Assembly (NCBI RefSeq): GCF_018987265.1
Contig: NZ_CP076854.1
Span: forward strand, 682,001-746,000
From: Rhizobium sp. WYJ-E13
Lineage (GTDB): Bacteria; Pseudomonadota; Alphaproteobacteria; Rhizobiales; Rhizobiaceae
Length of the DNA: 64,000 nucleotides
Reading direction: 5' to 3'
Below are positions 52,167-61,156 of this stretch, piece by piece. The translations under genes and the position numbers were made by a program. Position 1 is the first letter of the stretch; every line of letters begins with the position of its first letter. The notes below the pieces were generated by a model that had not been told where the DNA came from, did no database searches, and saw only the letters and a program-made list of their open reading frames with translations.

Positions 52167-53351
52167 TCAGCATGAGATCGCGTATGGTGTCGACAATCCC
52201 TGAACAGTTCCATCCGAGTAGACCAGTTTTCCGCGGCAGAAGGTTGCCCTCAGCCGTGGCAGACGACCGCGCTCAGCGATGACAAGATCGGCACGCAGGC
52301 CAACGTCGATCGCGCCACGATCTGTAAGCCCGAGCGCCGTCGCTGGGTTAGCGCTGACGAGCGCCACGGATGCCGGCAGCCCGCCCGATCCGGCTTCTGC
52401 AAGCGCGATGGCGGCCGGCAGCATGGCGGAGGGGTGGTAATCGCTCGCCAGAATGTCGAGGACGCCGTGCTCGTAGGCCTCTCGGGCAGACAGATTTCCC
52501 GAATAGGACAGGCCGCGAAGCGCGTTCGGCGCCCCCATGGCTGTTGCCAGTCCGAGTTTGCGAGCTTCCTGTGCTGCGGCCATCGTCACTGGAAATTCGC
52601 TGATGCGTGCACCCAGTCCCTCGACGATCGCAACTTTTTCGATGCTGTCATCGTCGTGGGAGGCGATGATGACGCCATGATCGCGCGCGGTGGCAGCAAT
52701 TCCCTCCAGATTGTCGGCCGCATCATTGTTTTGGGCTCGGTATTCGATGCGCTCTCGCACGCGGCGCGCTGCCTGTTCAAGCGTGATTTTGTTGTTGCGG
52801 GCAATCGTCTCGATATGCCGCTCGACATCGCGATACTGGCCCTGTCCCGGCGTGTGGTCCATCAGCGACACGAGGTCGAGGGCGCCGGCCCGCAGCAGAT
52901 CTTCGATCACGGCGCGGGCATGAGTGAAGGTGATTTCGAAGCGCGCATGGACCCTGTGGTCGACAAGAAGATCATTTTTTCGGAGCTCGATCAGGGTCTG
53001 GATAATCGAACGCGAATGTTCTTCCGAGCGCAGGTGGCCGTAGCCGTTGTTACCGTGGAAGGAAAGCGCCGCAAAGGCGGTGGTGATGCCATTGCCGGCG
53101 AGTTTCTTGTCGAGTTCGAAGAGGCCGAGCTCCAAAGGAAAGCGTACATTCAGGCGCGGCTCGATCTCACGCTCGATCATGTCTCCATGCATGTCGACGA
53201 AGCCGGGAAGCAGAAGCCTGCCGTCGCCATTGATGTCGGCGGAGGCCGCTGGCTGTTCCCTGATTTCCGTGATCATGCCGCCTTCGACCCTGACTGCGCC
53301 GCGAGGTATGACCCTATCGCGCAGTACGACTTCGAAATCACTCAGCCACAT
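52167..53351 (-). CDS. phnM: Alpha-D-ribose 1-methylphosphonate 5-triphosphate diphosphatase
   Basis: This 394-residue amidohydrolase-fold enzyme removes pyrophosphate from the ribose triphosphate intermediate of the C-P lyase pathway. Motifs include LLLPGFVDMHGDMIEREIEP near residue 50, DHTPGQGQYRD near 165, ASHDDDS near 235 and LASDYHPSAMLPA near 320. ATG at 53351 is chosen because GGAG lies 6 bases upstream; ATGs at 53354 and 53363 are also in frame. No other phn gene is present here, so it would serve a C-P lyase operon elsewhere or be a paralogue. Confidence 0.9.
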   Translation of the reverse strand: MWLSDFEVVLRDRVIPRGAVRVEGGMITEIREQPAASADINGDGRLLLPGFVDMHGDMIEREIEPRLNVRFPLELGLFELDKKLAGNGITTAFAALSFHGNNGYGHLRSEEHSRSIIQTLIELRKNDLLVDHRVHARFEITFTHARAVIEDLLRAGALDLVSLMDHTPGQGQYRDVERHIETIARNNKITLEQAARRVRERIEYRAQNNDAADNLEGIAATARDHGVIIASHDDDSIEKVAIVEGLGARISEFPVTMAAAQEARKLGLATAMGAPNALRGLSYSGNLSAREAYEHGVLDILASDYHPSAMLPAAIALAEAGSGGLPASVALVSANPATALGLTDRGAIDVGLRADLVIAERGRLPRLRATFCRGKLVYSDGTVQGLSTPYAISC

Positions 53352-53631
53352 CATCTGCTCCATCGTAGATTTGTCTGGTCTGCAGATACGACGGCCTCAT
53401 CATCTGCTCGCGTATGTGGCCGACGCCGCAGTGTCGGAAGCTCGAAGAGCCTCCATCCACGACAATTCACTCGTGAGCTAACCTGTTACGCTGCTGCGAT
53501 GACAAAATGTGTCAGCAAGATCTTCGATCCGGAGAGGCCTCATCAAAAACGAGCGGCTCGATGTGATGGCTGCAAATCAGGGCGATTACGGCCGATATGA
53601 ATAGGCTTTTCGCCTGTTTGCTGGATGGAAC

Positions 53632-54777
53632 TTAGACTGCGCAAGGGTTCGCAGCCGGCGTCGTGAACCAGTGTGGTCCGTCTTCGGCCATGTAGATATG
53701 ATCTTCGAGGCGGACACCGAACGTACCGGGGAAGACAATCATTGGTTCGTTAGAAAAGCACATGCCTGGGGCCAGCGGAGTTCTGTTACCCCGCACGATA
53801 TAGGGCGCCTCGTGGATTTCGAGGCCGAGACCATGACCGGCGCGATGCGGCAGGCCGGGCAGGCGGTAGTCAGGGCCGAGGCCATGGCGCGCAAAATTGT
53901 TGCGGGCAGCCGTATCCAGGCCTTCGCAGGGTGCGCCGAGTTTTGCCGCATCGAAAACGGCCTGCTGGCCCCCGCGCTCGACCGCCCAGGCGCGTTCGAA
54001 TTCGCCATTACCCTCGTCGAGCATATAGGTGCGTGTCAGATCCGAATGATAGCCGTCGAGGCGGCAACCGGTGTCGACGAGAATGACATCGCCCGCCTGC
54101 AGGATCTGTTCGCCATCTGCGCCATGCGGCAGCGCGGTTGCCTCACCGAAGGAGACGATGCAGAAGGTCGAGCCGCCGTCGGCGCCTGCCGCCCGATGCT
54201 GCTGATCGATAAAGCGAATCACCTCCGAAGCCGCTGTGCCGGGTGCGAGCGTATCGCGGACCTTGCGGTGAATATCCAGCGTGATGCCCATCGCATGATG
54301 GATGAGGGCGATTTCCGCCGGCGATTTGATGGCACGCAGCGCGCGGATGAGAGGTCCGCCGTCGACGAGACGCGCAGCGCCCATCTGTTCGGTAAAGGCA
54401 TGATAGAAGGCAAGCGGCAGTGCGTCGTCGAGGGCGAGTTTGCCTGTTGGCCCGGCTAGCCGCGAGACGAGCGCCGCCGGGCTTTCCTCTTCTTCCCAGA
54501 CGGCGATCTCACCCGGCAGATGCGGCAGCGTCTCGACACGGCTGCGCTCGAAACCGGGCACGATATAAATCAGCTTATCGTCAGTCACGAGCGCGCCGAG
54601 CAGGCGTTCGCTCAGGTGCCAGACGAGGCCGGTGAAATAGCGTAAGCTCTCAGTCGGGCCGAGCAAGGTGGCAGCGATGCCTTGCGCCTGCATGCTTTCG
54701 CGCAGGCGCGACAGGCGGCTCTGCCTTTCTTCGTCTGTGATGGCTGCGACGGGATGGGACCAGGCTGGGAGAGACAC
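53632..54777 (-). CDS. M24 family Xaa-Pro peptidase
   Basis: This 381-residue metallopeptidase has a creatinase-like N-terminal domain (to about 150) and a pita-bread catalytic domain. The metal ligands are visible: Asp in ILVDTGCRLDG and in YHSDLTRTY, His in HRAGHGLGLEIHE, Glu in FSNEPMIV and Glu in VRLEDHIY. It likely cleaves X-Pro bonds or prolyl dipeptides in the cytoplasm. It is divergent from an S33 prolyl aminopeptidase-like gene 96 bp away, so the pair probably acts on proline-rich peptides. Confidence 0.9.
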   Translation of the reverse strand: MSLPAWSHPVAAITDEERQSRLSRLRESMQAQGIAATLLGPTESLRYFTGLVWHLSERLLGALVTDDKLIYIVPGFERSRVETLPHLPGEIAVWEEEESPAALVSRLAGPTGKLALDDALPLAFYHAFTEQMGAARLVDGGPLIRALRAIKSPAEIALIHHAMGITLDIHRKVRDTLAPGTAASEVIRFIDQQHRAAGADGGSTFCIVSFGEATALPHGADGEQILQAGDVILVDTGCRLDGYHSDLTRTYMLDEGNGEFERAWAVERGGQQAVFDAAKLGAPCEGLDTAARNNFARHGLGPDYRLPGLPHRAGHGLGLEIHEAPYIVRGNRTPLAPGMCFSNEPMIVFPGTFGVRLEDHIYMAEDGPHWFTTPAANPCAV

Positions 54778-54873
54778 GCTATATATCCGTGATTTTTGCC
54801 GAAATTAGATGCTTGATTCCAACATAGGGCAATTGTAGGCACTGTGTCGACAAACAATCTACAGGATCTGACC

Positions 54874-56172
54874 ATGCTCGTCAGCGAATACACGATCCCC
54901 GGCGTCCATGTTCGCGACCATCTCGTCGACGTGCCGCTCGACTGGAAAAAGCCGGATGGCGTATCGATCAAGGTCTTTGCGCGCGAAGTCTGCGATCCCA
55001 CGCGCAAACAAGAAAAATTGCCCGTCCTGCTGTTCCTGCAGGGTGGTCCTGGCGGCAAATCACCGCGTCCGGTCGGCGGCGGCCCCTCCTGGCTGGGTGA
55101 AGCGCTCAAAAACTATCGCGTCGTGCTGCTCGATCAGCGCGGCACCGGACGAAGCACACGCATCGAGAGTGCCACCATGGCCGCCTTTGCGGATGGGAAG
55201 GCAGGGGCCGATTATCTCAGCTGTTTCCGCGCAGGCAGCATCATTGCCGATTGCGAGCATATTCGGAAGAGCGTGTTCGGCGGGGTGCGCTGGGAGACGC
55301 TTGGCCAGAGTTATGGCGGCTTCCTGACATTGACCTATCTGTCACAGGCCCCGGAGGGACTGGCCGCCTGTTATGTCACCGGCGGACTGGCCGGGCTTTC
55401 GGCAACAGGCGATGACGTCTATCGCCGCACCTATCCGCGGGTTGCGGCCAAGAACCGGGAATATTATCAGCGATATCCGGCTGATCGCGATCGCATCGCC
55501 CGCATCGCCGAGCGCATTGCCGCCAATGACATCCGCCTTCCGGATGGCGATCGCCTGACGGTGCGCCGCCTGCAGACGATCGGCATCGATTTCGGCATGG
55601 CGCCGGGTTACGAGAATGTGCACTGGCTGGTGGACGAGGCCTTTTCCGATCAGGAAGAGACACGGTTTTCAGATGCCTTCCTGGCCTCGGTCATGTCGCT
55701 GACCTCTTATGACGGAAATCCGATGTTCGCCGTGCTGCAGGAGAGCATTTACGGGCAGGGCAGGGGTGCAACGGGCTGGGCCGCGGAGCGCATCCGATCG
55801 GAATTTGCCGAATTCGATGAAGGGAGCCGGCCGCTCTATCTGACCGGCGAGATGATGTATCCGTGGATGTTTGAGGAAATCCGCTCGCTGCGGCCGTTCC
55901 GTGATGCCGTGGAGGAACTGGCGCGTTGCGACGGGTTCGAACCGCTCTACGATCCTGCGCGGCTGTCATCGAGCGAGATCCCGGTCGCTGCGGCGGTCTA
56001 TTTCGACGACATGTATGTCGATGCCGAGCTGTCGCTCGCCACCGCCCGTAACGTCGGCAATATCAGGACCTGGGTGACGAATGAATTCGAACATGACGGC
56101 GTGCGCCAGTCCCCAGCCGTCTTCACACGTCTCAGGCAGATGGTGCGTGATCGCGGGGGTCCCCTCGGATAA
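54874..56172 (+). CDS. S33 prolyl aminopeptidase-like alpha/beta hydrolase
   Basis: The protein has 432 residues. The oxyanion motif LFLQGGPGGKSPRP is near residue 55, LDQRGTGRST near 86, and the nucleophile Ser in TLGQSYGGFLTLTYL near 150. The catalytic Asp is likely in YFDDMYVD near 380, with His in FEHDGVRQ near 407. This is the proline iminopeptidase pattern of subfamily S33. ATG at 54874 (AGGA 8 bases upstream) is preferred over GTG at 54844. No signal peptide. The stop codon lies in the loop of a terminator-like hairpin. Confidence 0.9.
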   Translation: MLVSEYTIPGVHVRDHLVDVPLDWKKPDGVSIKVFAREVCDPTRKQEKLPVLLFLQGGPGGKSPRPVGGGPSWLGEALKNYRVVLLDQRGTGRSTRIESATMAAFADGKAGADYLSCFRAGSIIADCEHIRKSVFGGVRWETLGQSYGGFLTLTYLSQAPEGLAACYVTGGLAGLSATGDDVYRRTYPRVAAKNREYYQRYPADRDRIARIAERIAANDIRLPDGDRLTVRRLQTIGIDFGMAPGYENVHWLVDEAFSDQEETRFSDAFLASVMSLTSYDGNPMFAVLQESIYGQGRGATGWAAERIRSEFAEFDEGSRPLYLTGEMMYPWMFEEIRSLRPFRDAVEELARCDGFEPLYDPARLSSSEIPVAAAVYFDDMYVDAELSLATARNVGNIRTWVTNEFEHDGVRQSPAVFTRLRQMVRDRGGPLG

Positions 56173-56181
56173 TCCGAGGGG
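56161..56181 (+). terminator. Hairpin whose loop is the stop codon of the S33 gene
   Basis: CCCCTCGGA / TCCGAGGGG forms a perfect 9-bp stem with the 3-base loop TAA, which is the stop codon at 56170-56172. It lies in the convergent gap before the ATPase gene; the following CCTTCATCTC is only weakly T-rich. Confidence 0.65.
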
Positions 56182-56217
56182 CCTTCATCTCGGGTGCGTT
56201 CGCGGGCCTGCCAGACG

Positions 56218-57315
56218 TCAGGCCGAAAGCGACCTGCCGCCGATGGGATCGAAGAGGTGCATACGGTTCATGTTGAAGGAGAGCGGCATTTTCGTGCGCG
56301 GACGCGGATCGCTCTCCGGATCGACATTAGCGCACATGCTGGCCGAACCGATGTCGAAATAGATCATTGTCTCCGGCCCCAGCGGCTCCACCAGATCGAC
56401 ATTCGCCTCAATGGTTTCGAAGCCGGGTTTCGGCGTCAGGCTTGATATCGATTCAGGCCGGATTCCGAAGATGACCGGTTTGCCGGCATGCGCCAGGTAT
56501 TCCTGAGCCCGCGTCACTGGAACCGCAAGCCGGCTGCCGTCTTCCAGGATGACGACCAGTCCATTGCCGTCGGCCTCGAGCGTTGCGTTGAGGAAGTTCA
56601 TCGACGGCGAGCCGATGAAACCGGCCACGAACTGACTGACAGGATTATGGTAGAGTTCCTGCGGCGGCCCGGCCTGCTCGATAATGCCGCCATTCATGAC
56701 GACGACGCGATCGGCCATGGTCATCGCCTCGACCTGGTCGTGGGTGACATAGACGGTCGTGGTCGGCAGCAATTGGTGCAGGCGCTTGATCTCGGTACGC
56801 ATCTGCACCCGCAGCTTGGCATCGAGGTTGGAAAGGGGTTCGTCGAACAGGAAGACCTTGGGATTGCGCACGATGGCACGGCCCATGGCGACACGCTGGC
56901 GCTGCCCGCCCGAGAGCTGGCCGGGGCGCCGCGACAGGAGTTCGGTAATATGCAGCGTCTCGGCGGCACGGCTGATGCGCTCGTCGATCTCCGCTTTCGG
57001 CAGCTTCTGCTGCTCAAGGCAGAAGGAGATGTTTTCCCTGACGCTCATATGCGGATAGAGCGCGTAGTTCTGGAACACCATCGCAATGTCGCGCTTGCCG
57101 GGGCCGAGCCGGTTGACGACCTGATCGCCGATGACGATATCGCCGCCGGTGATATGCTCCAGTCCGGCGATCATGCGCAGCGTCGTCGATTTGCCGCAGC
57201 CGGACGGGCCGACGAAGACGACGAATTCGTTGTCTTCGATATTGAGGTTGATGCCGCGCACGGCTTCGTAGATGCCGTAGGATTTGACCACGTTGCGCAG
57301 TTCAAGGCGTGCCAT
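56218..57315 (-). CDS. Sugar ABC transporter ATPase, MalK/UgpC type (arabinofuranoside operon)
   Basis: This 365-residue ATPase has Walker [10 protein letters not shown] near residue 38, signature [14 protein letters not shown] near 135, Walker [13 protein letters not shown] and a C-terminal OB-type domain. It is a paralogue of the ATPase at 481-1578. GGGAG lies 6-7 bases before ATG 57315. It is the last gene of the operon starting at 62401 and would energise the permeases at 59287-61076. Confidence 0.94.
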   Translation of the reverse strand: MARLELRNVVKSYGIYEAVRGINLNIEDNEFVVFVGPSGCGKSTTLRMIAGLEHITGGDIVIGDQVVNRLGPGKRDIAMVFQNYALYPHMSVRENISFCLEQQKLPKAEIDERISRAAETLHITELLSRRPGQLSGGQRQRVAMGRAIVRNPKVFLFDEPLSNLDAKLRVQMRTEIKRLHQLLPTTTVYVTHDQVEAMTMADRVVVMNGGIIEQAGPPQELYHNPVSQFVAGFIGSPSMNFLNATLEADGNGLVVILEDGSRLAVPVTRAQEYLAHAGKPVIFGIRPESISSLTPKPGFETIEANVDLVEPLGPETMIYFDIGSASMCANVDPESDPRPRTKMPLSFNMNRMHLFDPIGGRSLSA

Positions 57316-57325
57316 TGCGATCTCC

Positions 57326-59257
57326 CTACTTCTCGTGCAGCCAGACGACCATCGCGCCCGGCTCTCGGTTTGCCCAAAGATGATAGGGGATTGCCCTGAA
57401 CCGTGTCGGCTTCAGCGCCGGCGGCTCTGTGCGATAGAGCGTTTCCCGCCAGTCGGATGCATCGGCTTCCAGCGCATCGCCTTCAAGAATCGTGGCCCCG
57501 CCGAGAAGCGTTTCGTCGAAGCTCGCGGCAATCTCGCCCTGCGAAGGCAGCCTCAGCCGTTGCGGCTCCGTGCCGAGATCGGCTTCCTCGACGCAGAAGA
57601 TCACCGGGCCGCGCCGCAGCGCAAAACGGCCATTGTCTTCGGTTGCGGCCGGATGGGCATAGAGCCGGTCGACAGGCATATCGAAGGAGAGGCGAACCTC
57701 GTCGCCATCCTTCCATTCGCGTTCGATCGCTGCATAGCCCCTGGTGATATCGAGCATGAGCACCTCGCCATTGACGAAAGCCCTGGCATCGCGGCACCAG
57801 CCCGGAATGCGCAGTCGCAGGGTGAAATGCTTCGGCCGCTCGAGGCCAAGCGAGATCCCGACGTCGCCGTTCCACGGATATAACGTCTTCTGCGTCAGGC
57901 GCAGGAAAGTGTTGCCGACCGAGAGCTCGGCGGCGTTTTCACCGTAGAGATGGATGGCCACCTCATCGGCTTTGGTCGAGTAGAAGTACTGGCCGAGCGA
58001 GGTGATGAAGCGGGCGATGTTGGTCGGGCAGCACGGGCAGTAGTGCCATTTCCAGCGGCGGTTCTGGCCGTGGCTTTCGAGCACGTTCTCATAGAAATAA
58101 TGTTCGCCATCGCGGGAGATGCCTGACAGCGCGCCGTTGTAGAGTACGGTTTCGAGCTTGTCGGTAAACTTGCTGTCGAGCTCGATCTGCGCCATGCGAT
58201 GGCTGAAGAAACCGAGCGCAACGGCTGCGCAGGTTTCGGCATAGGCCGTCTCGTTCGGCAGGTCGTATTCGCGGGTAAAGCCCTCGTTCGAAGCCGAAGG
58301 GCCGAGGCCACCGGTGACATAGAGCTGGCGTCCCACCAAATTATCGAAGAGCCGGTCGCACGCGCTTTTCAGGCTCTCGTCGTCATTCTCGAAGGCAAGG
58401 TCGGCCATGGCGGAGAACAGGTACATGGCGCGCACCGCGTGGCCGACGACCTGTGTCTGCTCGCGCACCGGCATATGGGCCTGGCTGTAGGCATAGGTCT
58501 GAAAGACGTAGCCGGCCGGGTCTTCGCCGCGCTTGCGCGCCTCTTCGTCGTAATAGGAGGGCATCTGACCGCGCTCGTCGACGAAATAGGTGGCAAGCTT
58601 TAGATGCCGGGGGTCCCTCGTCACGCGGTAGAGCTTGACCAGCGCCAGCTCGATTTCCTCATGCGCATCATAGCCGCGCAGCTTGCCCGGCTCGCGGCCG
58701 AAGGTGTCGATGATGTGATCGACGGCGCGGATCATCACGTCAAGGAAGCGACGCTTGCCTGTCGCCTCGAAATAGGCGACGGCGCCTTCCAGCAGATGCC
58801 CCATCGAGTACATTTCATGCAGATCGCGCAGGTTGGTCCAGCGCTTTTCCGGCTCGCGGCGGATGAACCAGCTGTTGAGGTAACCGTCGGCCATCTGGCC
58901 GCGTTCGAGCTTTTCGACGATCGCGTCGATCTTCGCCTCGATGTCAGGGTTAGGACTGTTCTTCAGCGTGTAGCTCGCTGCCTCGATCCATTTGCCGAAA
59001 TCGGAATCGAAGAAATGCTGCATCGACAGGCCGCTCGGCTGGATCGGCCGCGCCAACGGGCCGGCCGGCTTGTCGAAGTCGAGCACTTCGAGGAAGCCTT
59101 CCTCATCGAGCCGCATGTGCTGGGTTGGAATGGTCACGTCGCGGACGGTCTCCGTCCAGCTCTTCCAGAAGCCGCCATTGAAGGCGACGCGGGTGTGGTC
59201 GGCCGGCACGTATCGGTCGATCGGGGATCGTGACGGGGATTTCTGAACGATGGGCAT
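57326..59257 (-). CDS. GH127 beta-L-arabinofuranosidase
   Basis: The protein has 643 residues with an (alpha/alpha)6 barrel and C-terminal beta domains. The zinc/catalytic pattern of the Bifidobacterium enzyme HypBA1 is present: Glu-x-Cys in [13 protein letters not shown] near residue 340 and Cys-Cys in [13 protein letters not shown] near 408, where one Cys is the nucleophile. Such enzymes release beta-L-arabinofuranose from hydroxyproline-linked oligosaccharides of plant extensins. No signal peptide, so it acts on imported sugars. ATG at 59257 has AAGGAG 5 bases upstream; a frame opening at 59503 is a shadow of the permease gene. The gene sits between permease and ATPase genes. Confidence 0.9.
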   Translation of the reverse strand: MPIVQKSPSRSPIDRYVPADHTRVAFNGGFWKSWTETVRDVTIPTQHMRLDEEGFLEVLDFDKPAGPLARPIQPSGLSMQHFFDSDFGKWIEAASYTLKNSPNPDIEAKIDAIVEKLERGQMADGYLNSWFIRREPEKRWTNLRDLHEMYSMGHLLEGAVAYFEATGKRRFLDVMIRAVDHIIDTFGREPGKLRGYDAHEEIELALVKLYRVTRDPRHLKLATYFVDERGQMPSYYDEEARKRGEDPAGYVFQTYAYSQAHMPVREQTQVVGHAVRAMYLFSAMADLAFENDDESLKSACDRLFDNLVGRQLYVTGGLGPSASNEGFTREYDLPNETAYAETCAAVALGFFSHRMAQIELDSKFTDKLETVLYNGALSGISRDGEHYFYENVLESHGQNRRWKWHYCPCCPTNIARFITSLGQYFYSTKADEVAIHLYGENAAELSVGNTFLRLTQKTLYPWNGDVGISLGLERPKHFTLRLRIPGWCRDARAFVNGEVLMLDITRGYAAIEREWKDGDEVRLSFDMPVDRLYAHPAATEDNGRFALRRGPVIFCVEEADLGTEPQRLRLPSQGEIAASFDETLLGGATILEGDALEADASDWRETLYRTEPPALKPTRFRAIPYHLWANREPGAMVVWLHEK

Positions 59258-59286
59258 GGAAACTCCTTGAGCGGGCGGGCCGCTTC

Positions 59287-60156
59287 TCATTTCACGGCGC
59301 CGGCCGTCAGGCCGCGCACATAGTAGCGTTGAAGAAGAAGGAAGAGGATGATGCAGGGGATCATGGTGACCGCGATACCCGCCTGCAGCGCACCCCAGTC
59401 GATGATGCCGTAGAGACCCGACGACACGTTTACCAGCATGATCGGCAGCGTGAACTTGTTCTGGTCCGACAGGAAGATGAGCGCCGCCAGGAATTCGTTC
59501 CACGAATTGAGGAAGGCAAACATCGCCACCGTCGCCACGCCGGGCAGCGCAATCGGCAGCATGATGCGGCGAAGAATCGTCGTCTGCGAGGCGCCGTCGA
59601 TGCGGGCCGCCTCGATCAGCGCCTTCGGCACGGCATCAAAGGCATTGCGCATCATGAAGACGGAAAAAGGCAGCTGGAAGGTGACATAGATCAGCACCAG
59701 GCCGAACAGGTTGTTCTGCAGGCCGAGCACCTTCAGGATGAGGAACAGCGGCGTCAGGATCGACTGGAACGGGATCATCATCGTTGCCATGATCAGCACA
59801 AAAAGGATCGACTGACCGGGAAACCTGAATTTGGAGAAGCCATAGCCGGCCGGCACCGAGACGACGACCGTCAGCACGACCGTGCCGAAGGCGATCATCA
59901 CCGAATTGGCGGCGTAAACATACCAGCCGGCGCCGACATTCTCGAGCCGCCGGTAATTCTCCAGCGAGAAGGTCTTGGAAAACAGCGCAGCCGGATTGGC
60001 GAGCGCCTCGGCAGCCGGCTTGAAGGAATTCGCCAGCGACCAGACGATCGGCATGATGAAGAAGATCGCGAGCAGGATCGATACGAGCAGGAAGAGCAGG
60101 TAGCCAGCCTGGCCGTCGCGCGGCTTATTATTCGTATTGGATTGGATCGAGGTCAT
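59287..60156 (-). CDS. Sugar ABC transporter permease, MalG type (arabinofuranoside operon)
   Basis: This 289-residue permease has six hydrophobic segments, the first LLFLLVSILLAIFFIMPIVW. The EAA motif EAARIDGASQTTILRRIMLP is near residue 190. ATG at 60156 shares one base with the upstream stop (TAATG). It pairs with the 60156-61076 product and precedes the GH127 gene by 29 bp. Confidence 0.93.
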   Translation of the reverse strand: MTSIQSNTNNKPRDGQAGYLLFLLVSILLAIFFIMPIVWSLANSFKPAAEALANPAALFSKTFSLENYRRLENVGAGWYVYAANSVMIAFGTVVLTVVVSVPAGYGFSKFRFPGQSILFVLIMATMMIPFQSILTPLFLILKVLGLQNNLFGLVLIYVTFQLPFSVFMMRNAFDAVPKALIEAARIDGASQTTILRRIMLPIALPGVATVAMFAFLNSWNEFLAALIFLSDQNKFTLPIMLVNVSSGLYGIIDWGALQAGIAVTMIPCIILFLLLQRYYVRGLTAGAVK

Positions 60157-61076
60157 TAGCCTTCCTCCGGGCGCTCGCGCAACAGCACGAATTGAATGGC
60201 GCTGATGGCGACCAGCACGATCAGCAGCGCAAAGGAGAGCGCCGAACCGTAGCCAAGCCGATAGGACGAGAAGGACGCCAGGTAGATCGAAAATACCGCA
60301 GAGATCGTGCTGTTTTCCGGCCCACCCTGGGTGATGATGAAGAACTGGTCGAAAGCAAGCATGGAGGAGGTGATGTTGAGCACCAGCGCCAGTACCAGCG
60401 AATTGCGCATCAGCGGCAGAGTAATGCGGCGAAAGCGGCTGAAGACGCTGGCGCCATCGATCTTGGCGGCCTCGATGACATCGTTGGAAATGCCCTGCAG
60501 CCCAGTCAGCAGAATGACCATGGTGAAGCCGGCGGTCTTCCAGACGACCATCAGGACGACCACGGCCATCGCCGGCCAGAAACTCTCGAGCGGGCGTGGC
60601 GCCGAGCTGATCAGCCCAATACCGCGCAGAACCTGCGCGAAGACGCCGCTGTCAGGGTTGAGTAACCACATCCAGAGGGTGGAGGCTGCGCCGAAGCCGA
60701 TCACGACAGGCATGAAGAAAATCGTGCGAAAGAAGCCTGCCGAGCGCAGCGGGCGATCGACGAGCAATGCCAGCGGAAAGGCCACCACGAAAATCGCCGC
60801 CGTTACGAGCACGGTGTAGAGCATCGTGAAGCCCAGCGAATGCCAGAGCTGCGTGTCGCCCAAGAGCTCGCCGTAGTTGGCGAGACCGATGAATTTCTTC
60901 CGGCCGAGCAGCGGCCAGTTGTAGAAGCTCATCCATATGGTCATGGCGAGCGGAATAAGAAACAGCACCAGGATGAAGAGGAAGCCGGGCAGGATGAAGG
61001 CGAGCCCCAGCCAGCCCTTCGGCTCCGGCTCACCGGAGATCGGCTGGTTGATATGAGTTGTCGGCGTGTCGACCAC
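60156..61076 (-). CDS. Sugar ABC transporter permease, MalF type (arabinofuranoside operon)
   Basis: This 306-residue permease has a first hydrophobic segment GLAFILPGFLFILVLFLIPL and the EAA motif EAAKIDGASVFSRFRRITLP near residue 205. It lies 80 bp after the binding-protein gene, in a gap holding a strong hairpin. It is the other half of the importer channel. Confidence 0.93.
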   Translation of the reverse strand: MVDTPTTHINQPISGEPEPKGWLGLAFILPGFLFILVLFLIPLAMTIWMSFYNWPLLGRKKFIGLANYGELLGDTQLWHSLGFTMLYTVLVTAAIFVVAFPLALLVDRPLRSAGFFRTIFFMPVVIGFGAASTLWMWLLNPDSGVFAQVLRGIGLISSAPRPLESFWPAMAVVVLMVVWKTAGFTMVILLTGLQGISNDVIEAAKIDGASVFSRFRRITLPLMRNSLVLALVLNITSSMLAFDQFFIITQGGPENSTISAVFSIYLASFSSYRLGYGSALSFALLIVLVAISAIQFVLLRERPEEG

Positions 61077-61124
61077 TATTTTTCCTCGAAGATTTCAAAA
61101 CCGCGTGTCGGCAATCCGGGATGT

Positions 61125-61146
61125 GCGGGGCGGAAAACCGCCCCGC
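61125..61146 (-). terminator. Perfect 9-bp hairpin after the binding-protein gene
   Basis: GCGGGGCGG / CCGCCCCGC with an AAAA loop on the plus strand (TTTT on the mRNA strand) lies 11 bp after the binding-protein stop and 49 bp before the permease start. It is likely an intra-operon attenuator or mRNA stabiliser. Confidence 0.7.
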
Positions 61147-61156
61147 CTCGGCAGGA

